Assembly (NCBI GenBank): GCA_016285335.1
Contig: JAEEQO010000027.1
Span: 1-20,018, forward strand
From: Victivallales bacterium
Lineage (GTDB): Bacteria > Verrucomicrobiota > Lentisphaeria > Victivallales > UBA1829
Direction of reading: 5' to 3'
Length of the DNA stretch: 20,018 bases
The notes under the pieces were generated by a model. That model had not been told where the DNA came from, searched no databases, and saw nothing but the letters and a program-made list of their open reading frames with translations. Position numbers and translations under genes: made by a program. Shown in pieces: positions 15,201 through 20,018 of this stretch (the first letter of the stretch is position 1; the number at the start of each line of letters is the position of its first letter).

Positions 15201-15640
15201 TTCGCCAATTCTGCGGGAAGGCGGATCCCGGACAAAAGGAAAAAGCGGAACAGTTCGTTTCGTTGAAAGGCAAAAAGGTCCTGATGGTGGACGACAACGA
15301 ACTCAACCTCAAGATCGGGAAGCTGCAGCTGAAGCAGCAGGGAATGGTCGTCGATACCGCTCTGAACGGACAGAGCGCGGTCGACATGATCCGGGAGAAT
15401 GGAACCGATGCCTACGATTTCGTCCTGATGGATATTCAAATGCCGATGATGGACGGGTACGAGGCGACGTCCATTCTCCGAAAGCTCCCGGGCGGAGACA
15501 AGCTGAAGATCCTCGCGTTCTCCGCCAATGCGTTCGAGGAAGACAGGGAAAAGTCGTTGAAGGCGGGCATGGACGGACACATCGCGAAGCCGTTGAAGGT
15601 GGACGAACTTCTGAGCGAGCTGAAACGGTTTGTCGGATGA
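12242..15640 (+). CDS. BvgS-like hybrid histidine kinase: two solute-binding domains, kinase core, two receivers
   Basis: The 1132-residue inner-membrane kinase has a signal segment (~49-68), two SBP_bac_3-type venus-flytrap domains (~72-290, ~310-535) in the periplasm, a TM helix (~546-566), a coiled coil (~570-618), HisKA with phospho-acceptor His633 in SHDIRTPMNA, an HATPase with NLLSNAIKYT (~745), DNGIGM (~785) and GTGLGM (~817), receiver 1 (~870-990, Asp925 in VDWLMPDMNG) and receiver 2 (~1010-1130, Asp1064 in MDIQMPMMDG). The tandem flytraps suggest sensing of an amino acid or other small solute. Unlike BvgS it has no Hpt and no PAS. The start fits the promoter 21 bases upstream and GGAG at 9 bases, but leaves an unusually long 48-residue n-region; ATGs at 12365 or 12386 would give a normal signal peptide. 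No partner regulator is adjacent. Confidence 0.93.
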   Translation: MKHLFITFPIFASRSRAPVKKSLFVDHNTHRGTIGIRRAVPMICGFRRMVMLLCMTALLLFSTTSSAAEVHARKTVRIPVFPFERMMVLDEDKDPISGYAFEYLQTIAAYAGWDIEYIPCDSFPECLNKLYTGEADLFYEISHSEERAKIILFPDEPMGHEFYYLYATQWNTSITPDDYASMNGKKVGVTSGTIQIGLLKQWCEKKNVDFKLVEYDLESQKEADLYAGKIDLDLEVSMMAKHDFSAVERIGSSAYYLVANKERPDLIEDINSATEKVLSNDLYYFTRLQERYFSDTVISHNLLTEEKNWISNHKVLRVGFFDNYLPFSTLDKSGNPAGAGIEAVKEIVKKLNLEDKLQVEFICYFNQEEGYKAVESEEIDLMLPAYISNSVKHDYHIIGGKIISTLVSDLAYRDDFGDGTGKRIGVNRNNLMQFYYSRDCYPHAEIVFYDDIRGCLDGLLKGTSDGTFLNGLRTEALLRPKKYRSLKTERARNGFEFHMAFAADNIGLVMLMDRGLSMLSPDFMNHASYSYAGRIYTFSLMDYLREHILIVIATVAILAALIMRLIGVRLNNRKLAGINRELKEYSEELKENAKTIENQRQQETELRKQLEDALQMAQAANQAKTSFLSNMSHDIRTPMNAIIGFTGLAASHIDDKERVQEYLTTISRSSEHLLSLINDVLDMSRIESGKMALHEKPESLSDILHSLRDIVHADIHAKQHSFFIGTEGVRNELVYCDKLRLNQVLLNLLSNAIKYTHPGGTISLRILQKDMVEEGVATYEFRCRDNGIGMSEEFARTIFDPFTREETTTVSGIQGTGLGMAITKNIVEMMGGTITVNSRKGEGTEFVFTVKFRIADKKTSDPAIPELKGQRSLVVDDDVNACQSIADMLREVGMRSEWCVSGREAVIRTAESLRHGDCFKVYIVDWLMPDMNGIESVRRIRKVVGKDAFIILMTACDLADIEKEAREAGVNGFLSKPLFPSDLQKMLRQFCGKADPGQKEKAEQFVSLKGKKVLMVDDNELNLKIGKLQLKQQGMVVDTALNGQSAVDMIRENGTDAYDFVLMDIQMPMMDGYEATSILRKLPGGDKLKILAFSANAFEEDREKSLKAGMDGHIAKPLKVDELLSELKRFVG

Positions 15641-15746
15641 TCGCGGCGGACCGGTCCTGCATTGTCTCTGCAAAAAAACAACTGCGCACACGGGCACCCG
15701 TCCCCTGGACGACACAACGTATCTGAACTGAGAGGAGAAAACGCAA

Positions 15747-16559
15747 ATGGTCGATTACGGATTGAAGGGCAGAGTGGCTCTGATCACGGGTGCGAACAAT
15801 CCGCGGGGGATCGGAGCGGCGACCGCATTCGCTTTTGCCCGTGAAGGGGCAAAGGTGGCGTTGGTCTACAAGCGGATCCCCAGACCGTTTGACAAGGAGA
15901 AGACGGACCGGAACGGGGCGGACCGGTATTTCGAGGCGAATGCCGGAAATGCGGACGCCGTGGAAAGCAAGCTCAGGGAGATGAATGCCGATTATCTGAT
16001 CATGGAACGCGATATTTCCGACGAGGAAGCCGTGAAGGAAATCTATTCGACAATCATGGAGCGATACGGCAGAATTGACGTCCTGGTCAACAATGCCGCG
16101 GACGGCGACATGGACGGTCTCGACACGATCGAGAAGATCACGCAAAAAGTGGTCGACGACACATTTGCGGTCAATGTCCGGGGAAGCATCCTGATGACAA
16201 GGGAGTTTGTCCGTCACCGCGGCGATTATGGCAGGATCATCAATCTCTCCACGGACGCGGCACAGGTTTTTGCCGGCCAGATCGCCTACGGCGCGAGCAA
16301 GGCGACGCTGGAAGCGCTGACCCGGAGCATTGCTCTCGAGGTGGCGAAGTACGGGATCACGGTGAATTGCGTTGCGCCTGGCCCGACGCAGACCGGATGG
16401 ATCGACGCCGAGCTGGAAAAATCGGTCATCCCGCTGATCCCGATGGGGAAACTGATCCGGCCGGAAGACATTGCCGAAACGATCCTGTTTCTGGCAGGCG
16501 GGCAGGCGGGGATGCTTACGGGACAGGTGATCAAGGTTTCCGGCGGACATGCCCTCTGA
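15747..16559 (+). CDS. Short-chain dehydrogenase/reductase (SDR), FabG-like
   Basis: The 270-residue enzyme has the classical SDR layout: a nucleotide-binding TGANNPRGIG (residues 14-23), NNA at 115-117, Asn143, the catalytic Ser168-Tyr181-Lys185 in the AYGASK context, and the C-terminal PGPTQTGW loop followed by an LTGQVIKVSGG end. Length and motifs are normal. Such enzymes reduce or oxidise carbonyl/hydroxyl groups with NAD(P)H; the substrate is not evident. The ANNPRGIGAATA start and the insert around residues 42-72 place it in a subgroup seen in Firmicutes near FabG, but not in the fatty-acid cluster here. GAGAGGAG lies 8 bases upstream of the ATG. It follows the BvgS-like kinase by 106 bases and the DUF998 gene follows it by 45 bases. 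Confidence 0.9.
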   Translation: MVDYGLKGRVALITGANNPRGIGAATAFAFAREGAKVALVYKRIPRPFDKEKTDRNGADRYFEANAGNADAVESKLREMNADYLIMERDISDEEAVKEIYSTIMERYGRIDVLVNNAADGDMDGLDTIEKITQKVVDDTFAVNVRGSILMTREFVRHRGDYGRIINLSTDAAQVFAGQIAYGASKATLEALTRSIALEVAKYGITVNCVAPGPTQTGWIDAELEKSVIPLIPMGKLIRPEDIAETILFLAGGQAGMLTGQVIKVSGGHAL

Positions 16560-16604
16560 CCTGAACCTGCATGCCATGATGTTTGGAACGAACGGAGCAG
16601 AACG

Positions 16605-17237
16605 ATGGACAGACTGAATTCTTATGGCTGGTTTTTTCTGCTTGCCGCGATGGCGGGAGACTTTCTTGTGTCGCTGTTCCTGCCTTTGTTTTACGGCGGG
16701 TACAACAGCCTGAAAATGTCGATCAGCGCCCTCGGAAATCCTTCCAGCCCCGTGAGGATCCCGTTCAATGTCTGGATGTTCGCGGAAGGCGTTCTGTTCC
16801 TTCTGGCGCTGCCCGCGGTCCATGCGCATTTTCATTCCGTATCGGCGGGCATCACAAATGTGCTGGTCGCGTTCATCGCGGTCTTCGCGGTCGGGGCGTG
16901 CATCCTCACATGCTTCTTCAGCGTGAACGAGTCCAGGGATGTCGTCACTGCCGCGTCGAAGGTCCACGCGGCGGGTTCGGTGACGGGGTTCATGCTGTTT
17001 CTGCTGGTGCCGCTTCTTGTGGCGGTCCTCTACTTCAAAGATCGCAACATGCCAATGGGGATCATGAGCATCGCAAGCTTTGTCCTGACGCTCGTTTTCT
17101 TCTCGCTGTTCGTCATGTCCGACAAGCCGGGGTTCAAGGACACGTTCGTCGATCATGAGGGGCTGTGGCAGAGGCTGAACCTGCTGTTCATGTACCTGCC
17201 GCTGTCGGTCACCGCCTGCGCCGGATGGTGTGCCTGA
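16605..17237 (+). CDS. DUF998 integral membrane protein
   Basis: The 210-residue protein has about six hydrophobic segments and the DUF998 layout: an N-terminal TM, then the conserved MSISALGNPSSPV loop, a FNVWMFAEG helix start, and the later HAAGSVTGF motif before another TM. The function of this family is unknown. The start is supported by CGGAG 7-8 bases upstream. It is 45 bases after the SDR gene and probably shares its transcript; a hairpin about 85 bases downstream may end it. Confidence 0.82.
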   Translation: MDRLNSYGWFFLLAAMAGDFLVSLFLPLFYGGYNSLKMSISALGNPSSPVRIPFNVWMFAEGVLFLLALPAVHAHFHSVSAGITNVLVAFIAVFAVGACILTCFFSVNESRDVVTAASKVHAAGSVTGFMLFLLVPLLVAVLYFKDRNMPMGIMSIASFVLTLVFFSLFVMSDKPGFKDTFVDHEGLWQRLNLLFMYLPLSVTACAGWCA

Positions 17238-17322
17238 TGCCGACGATGCGGCGGGCAGCGGCGTTTCGGTGGCCGTCCCGCATCTCGCGTCCGCGCCGGC
17301 CTCTCGTTCGATTGAATCCGCC

Positions 17323-17345
17323 GGAAGACATGTCCTCCGTTTTTT
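17323..17345 (+). terminator. Weak hairpin terminator after the DUF998 gene
   Basis: GGAAGA and TCCTCC (17323-17338) can pair with one A-C mismatch around CATG, followed by GTTTTTTG. It lies 85 bases past the DUF998 stop and before purQ. The stem is short, so efficiency is doubtful. Confidence 0.35.
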
Positions 17346-17366
17346 GCGAAACCTTTGCCGCCGGAC

Positions 17367-17399
17367 TTGCTTTTCCTGAAAAAAGAGCTAAATTATAAC
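17367..17399 (+). promoter_or_regulatory. Possible purQ promoter
   Basis: TTGCTT (17367-17372) is followed at 17 bases by AAATTA and, four bases on, by TATAAC (17394-17399). Neither pairing is ideal, but this AT-rich stretch 45-75 bases before purQ is the only reasonable promoter candidate in the 206-base gap. Confidence 0.3.
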
Positions 17400-17443
17400 G
17401 CGTTGATTTTTTTATTTCACTTTATTGAAAGGCGGCAGACACG

Positions 17444-18250
17444 ATGAAACGCGAACAAGTCAAAGTCCTGATCATCACGGGCGCGGGTTTGAACTGCGAA
17501 AAGGAGACCGCGGCGGCGTTCGCCTCCTGCGGGGCGACCGCGGAACAGGTGCACCTGAACGATCTTCTGGCCGGGAAGCGCACGCTCGGCGAATTCCATA
17601 TCCTCGCGCTGATCGGCGGGTTCTCGTTCGGCGACCACCTCGGGTCCGGCACCGTGTTCGCGAACAAGCTGAAGTTCAAGCTGACGGACGACCTGAAGAA
17701 GTTCGTGGCCGACGGCAAGCTCGTGATCGGCATCTGCAACGGGTTCCAGACGCTCACCCGCCTGGGGCTCGCCCCCGCGCTCGACGGCCAGTACCTGACC
17801 CAGCAGGCCGCGCTGACCGACAATGACAGCGGCGTCTTCCGCGACGACTGGATCACGCTGAAGGCGGACCCGGAATCCCCGTGCGTCTTCACGCGCGGCA
17901 TCGACGTGATCCGCATGCCCATCCGCCACGGCGAAGGCAAGTTCGTCGCCGATCCCGACGTGCTCGCGCGCATCGAATCCGGCCACCTCGCCGCGTTCCG
18001 CTACTGCTCCGCCGACGGCACGCCCGCCAAGGGGTTCCCGGAGAACCCGAACGGCTCGCTGAACGACATCGCGGGCATCTGCGACGAGAGCGGCCGTATT
18101 TTCGGCCTCATGCCGCACCCGGAAGCGTTCCTGTCGCCGTTCAATGCGCCCGACTGGCAGACGGCGAAGCTCGAAGGCAGGCTCCCCGAATGGGGCGAAG
18201 GCCGCGTGATCTTCGAGAACGCCGTGCAGTTCGCGGCTTCCTGCCTCTGA
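17444..18250 (+). CDS. purQ: Phosphoribosylformylglycinamidine synthase, glutaminase subunit (PurQ)
   Basis: The 268-residue protein is a class I glutamine amidotransferase with the PurQ pattern: an N-terminal VLIITGAGLNCEKETAAAF, IGGFSFGDHLGSG, the nucleophile Cys98 in GICNGFQ, and the His225-Glu227 pair in MPHPEAF. It supplies ammonia from glutamine for conversion of FGAR to FGAM, step four of purine synthesis, together with PurL (and PurS in many bacteria), neither of which is in the window. It is about 40 residues longer than the common ~227-residue form, matching the longer type. The SD (AAAGGCGG) is 9-10 bases upstream. It precedes rplU, and purC follows rplU. Confidence 0.92.
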   Translation: MKREQVKVLIITGAGLNCEKETAAAFASCGATAEQVHLNDLLAGKRTLGEFHILALIGGFSFGDHLGSGTVFANKLKFKLTDDLKKFVADGKLVIGICNGFQTLTRLGLAPALDGQYLTQQAALTDNDSGVFRDDWITLKADPESPCVFTRGIDVIRMPIRHGEGKFVADPDVLARIESGHLAAFRYCSADGTPAKGFPENPNGSLNDIAGICDESGRIFGLMPHPEAFLSPFNAPDWQTAKLEGRLPEWGEGRVIFENAVQFAASCL

Positions 18251-18309
18251 TCCCGCCGGCCTCGCATTCCGCGCGGAAAGGACGTCTCCGGCACCTCTTC
18301 CGAACCGGT

Positions 18310-18387
18310 TTTTCCGTTTCCGCGAAAACGCGTATTTGCGCGAAAAAGCGGTGTGGAGCCGTCATTTTTCGGGAAAAAAACGGAAAA
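18310..18387. repeat. Inverted and direct repeats in the purQ-rplU gap
   Basis: TTTTCCGTTT (18310-18319) is repeated inverted as AAACGGAAAA (18378-18387). Between them, GCGAAAACGCG and GCGAAAAAGCG-type segments occur near 18322-18350. The set lies after purQ and before the rplU promoter. No canonical terminator (stem directly followed by a T-run) is formed. It may mark a 3'-end structure of the purQ transcript. Confidence 0.4.
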
Positions 18388-18391
18388 TGAT

Positions 18392-18419
18392 TTGAAGAAT
18401 CGGAAAAACGGGTTATATT
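18392..18419 (+). promoter_or_regulatory. Promoter of rplU
   Basis: TTGAAG (18392-18397) and TATATT (18414-18419) are 16 bases apart, about 65 bases upstream of rplU. The leader is A-rich and unstructured by eye. It gives rplU-purC a promoter of their own. Confidence 0.6.
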
Positions 18420-18483
18420 AAAACGTTTAACTTTAGTCAAAAATACAAATTCACACATACACCTGCAACCAGGAGAACAAGAA

Positions 18484-18792
18484 ATGTACGCAGTAATCAA
18501 AACCGGCGGCAAGCAGCTGAAAGTCCAGGAACAGGACGTCGTCGCCGTTGAACGCATCGAAGGCGAAGTCGGCGCGAAGATCACGTTTGACGAAGTTCTT
18601 GCCAAGGGCGAAGGCGCGGACCTCACGGTCGGCACCCCGCTTGTCGAAGGCGCCAAAGTCGAAGCCGAGATCGTGGAACAGTTCCGCGGTCCGAAGCTGA
18701 TCGCATTCAAGATGAAACGCCGCAAAGGCTGCCGCAAGCGCAAAGGCCACCGCCAGGAACTCACCCAGGTGAAGATCCTGTCGATCGCGTGA
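18484..18792 (+). CDS. rplU: 50S ribosomal protein L21
   Basis: The 102-residue protein has the L21 start MYAVIKTGGKQLKVQEQD and the typical basic C-terminal KMKRRKGCRKRKGHRQ with the QVKI end. L21 binds 23S rRNA in the large subunit. AGGAG lies 8 bases before the ATG. In most bacteria rplU is followed by rpmA (L27); here purC follows after 16 bases instead, so rpmA must be elsewhere. Confidence 0.97.
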   Translation: MYAVIKTGGKQLKVQEQDVVAVERIEGEVGAKITFDEVLAKGEGADLTVGTPLVEGAKVEAEIVEQFRGPKLIAFKMKRRKGCRKRKGHRQELTQVKILSIA

Positions 18793-18808
18793 AAGAGACC
18801 TTGCTTTT

Positions 18809-19708
18809 ATGAAATATGACTCGAACGGAGCTCTGCTCGAAACCGACATTCCCGAACTCCCGCGACCCCATCGGGGTAAGGTGAGAGACGTTTACGATTT
18901 AGGGGATTCCCTTTTATTTATCGCGACCGACCGCATCAGCGCGTTTGACTGCGTGATGCCGAACGGCATCCCTGACAAGGGACGCGTCCTGACGCAGATG
19001 TCGCTGTTCTGGTTCGATTATATTTCGTGGGCGCAGAATCATCTGCTCTGCTCCGAGGTCAGCGACTACCCGAAAGTGCTTCGGAAGTACGACAAGGACC
19101 TCGAAGGGCGTTCGATGATCGTGCGCAAGGTCAAGCCGATCCCGATGGAGTGCATCGTGCGCGGCTACCTGACCGGCAGCGCCTGGAAGGAATACAAGCG
19201 TTACGGCACCGTCGGCGGCTACGAAGTCCGCGATGACTACCGCCTGTCCGAAAAGCTTGACAAGGCGCTCTTCACCCCCTCGACGAAAGCCGAGGAGGGC
19301 CACGACGAAAACGTGACGTTCGAAGAAGCCTGCGACCTCATCGGCGAAGAAAAGGCGGAATGCCTCGCCGATTTCTCGCTGCGCATCTACAAGGACGCCG
19401 CCCAGCACGCGGAACGCTGCGGGATCATCCTTGCCGACACCAAGTTCGAGTTCGGCGAACTCGACGACGGCGAGATCATCCTGATCGACGAAGTGCTGAC
19501 CCCGGATTCCAGCCGCTTCTGGCCGAAGTCCGAATACGTGCTCGGCAGCAACCCGCCCAGCCTCGACAAGCAGTTCGTGCGCGACTACCTCGAATCGCTT
19601 GACTGGGACAAGACGCCCCCGGCGCCCGAACTGCCGCAGGACGTCGTCGCGAAGACCCGCGAGAAGTACCTCGGCGCCCTCAAGGCGCTCAGCGGCCGTT
19701 CGTTATAA
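18809..19708 (+). CDS. purC: Phosphoribosylaminoimidazole-succinocarboxamide synthase (SAICAR synthetase)
   Basis: The 299-residue enzyme shows the family hallmarks: HRGKVRDVYD near residues 22-31 (nucleotide-binding), the ATDRISAFDCVM segment, the signature VRGYLTGSAWKEY and the late LADTKFEFG and DEVLTPDSSRFW motifs. It joins aspartate to CAIR using ATP in the eighth step of purine synthesis. It belongs to the longer form (~300 residues) of PurC rather than the ~240-residue one. It starts 16 bases after rplU with only a weak AAAGAGA SD about 11 bases away, so it is likely co-transcribed with rplU. A strong hairpin follows. Confidence 0.95.
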   Translation: MKYDSNGALLETDIPELPRPHRGKVRDVYDLGDSLLFIATDRISAFDCVMPNGIPDKGRVLTQMSLFWFDYISWAQNHLLCSEVSDYPKVLRKYDKDLEGRSMIVRKVKPIPMECIVRGYLTGSAWKEYKRYGTVGGYEVRDDYRLSEKLDKALFTPSTKAEEGHDENVTFEEACDLIGEEKAECLADFSLRIYKDAAQHAERCGIILADTKFEFGELDDGEIILIDEVLTPDSSRFWPKSEYVLGSNPPSLDKQFVRDYLESLDWDKTPPAPELPQDVVAKTREKYLGALKALSGRSL

Positions 19709-19726
19709 TCGCAGCATCGCTGTTTC

Positions 19727-19762
19727 CGGAGCCGGAGTCCCTGACAGACCCGGCTCCGTTTT
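19727..19762 (+). terminator. Rho-independent terminator after purC
   Basis: A perfect 9-bp stem CGGAGCCGG (19727-19735) with CCGGCTCCG (19750-19758), loop of 14 bases, followed by TTTT. It lies 18 bases after the purC stop and separates rplU-purC from metX. Confidence 0.8.
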
Positions 19763-19813
19763 ATCTGAAATAAGTTCGTTTTCTCCGCCCTGGCGGGGGG
19801 AAGGGAGTTCATC

Positions 19814-20018
19814 ATGGCACAGGAACCGTGCAGCAGTTCGGTCGGGATCGTCCAGCCCTCCGACTATCTTTTCGAGGAAGAACTCCCCCTCGATTGCGGA
19901 CGCAGCCTGAAAGGCGTGGTGATCCGCTACGAGACCTACGGCACGCTCTCGCCCGAGGCGGACAACGCTGTTCTGGTCGAACACGCCCTCTCCGGCGACG
20001 CCCATCTGGCGGGCTACC
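19814..20018 (+). CDS. metX: Homoserine O-acetyltransferase (MetX family), 5' part only
   Basis: 68 codons are seen before the window ends. After a variable N-terminus, the segments [20 protein letters not shown] and [16 protein letters not shown] match the conserved start of MetX-type alpha/beta-hydrolase-fold acyltransferases, which make O-acetyl- or O-succinylhomoserine in methionine synthesis. The catalytic Ser, Asp and His lie beyond the edge. The usual Cys before HALSGDAH is Glu here; this position is not catalytic. AAGGGAG is 7 bases upstream. Acetyl versus succinyl specificity cannot be judged from the fragment. Confidence 0.82.
   Translation, partial: MAQEPCSSSVGIVQPSDYLFEEELPLDCGRSLKGVVIRYETYGTLSPEADNAVLVEHALSGDAHLAGY

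Noticed and set aside
15648..15657. GGACCGGTCC palindrome after the second kinase
   Set aside because: It is a loop-less 10-bp palindrome with no T-run; too short to call a terminator or operator on its own.
15309..17156. 615-codon open frame on the minus strand spanning three plus-strand genes
   Set aside because: It crosses the second kinase, the SDR and the DUF998 genes, all with clear motifs; its translation has no recognisable domain.

Overview
The window reads as chromosomal DNA from a GC-rich Gram-negative anaerobe. My best guess is the Lentisphaerota (Victivallis-like) part of the PVC group. This is inferred from overall flavour: several lipoproteins and exported enzymes, a DUF4105 membrane protein, long hybrid histidine kinases resembling those of gut Firmicutes, a ~268-residue PurQ and a ~299-residue PurC. 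There is no rRNA, tRNA or other decisive marker gene, so the phylum call is an inference. I see no rRNA, tRNA, CRISPR array, intact transposase or prophage.

Left part (1-3231, minus strand). A secreted protein with a Gln/Thr/Arg repeat tract runs off the left edge (1-397) and has its own promoter. A probable three-gene operon follows, reading leftward: a small lipoprotein (1769-2242), a low-molecular-weight protein-tyrosine phosphatase (1266-1733) and a small alpha/beta hydrolase (559-1257). A five-copy GATCA repeat lies just upstream of the lipoprotein. Next comes a gap with coding-like debris and a hairpin terminator. Then there is an AT-rich orphan gene for an acidic 138-residue protein (2594-3010), with a strong promoter that carries a palindrome between its -35 and -10.

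Middle part (3475-15640, plus strand). Two large hybrid histidine kinases flank a cell-envelope gene cluster. The first kinase (3624-6983) has a 7TM sensor, PAS-PAS-GAF, a kinase core and one receiver, and is preceded by a 20-codon upstream ORF. The cluster (7189-12056) holds a DUF4105 membrane protein, a lipoprotein alpha/beta hydrolase, a VanX-type D-Ala-D-Ala dipeptidase lipoprotein, a GNAT acetyltransferase and a small 23-residue-repeat protein. The second kinase (12242-15640) is BvgS-like: two periplasmic solute-binding domains, one TM, a kinase core and two receivers. Neither kinase has an Hpt domain or a response regulator with an output domain beside it. Both carry a near-identical coiled-coil linker, which suggests shared ancestry with module shuffling.

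Right part (15747-20018, plus strand). An SDR oxidoreductase and a DUF998 membrane protein are followed by housekeeping genes: purQ, rplU with its own promoter, purC with a strong terminator, and the start of metX, which runs off the right edge. purQ and purC flank rplU, and rpmA (L27), the usual partner of rplU, is not beside it.
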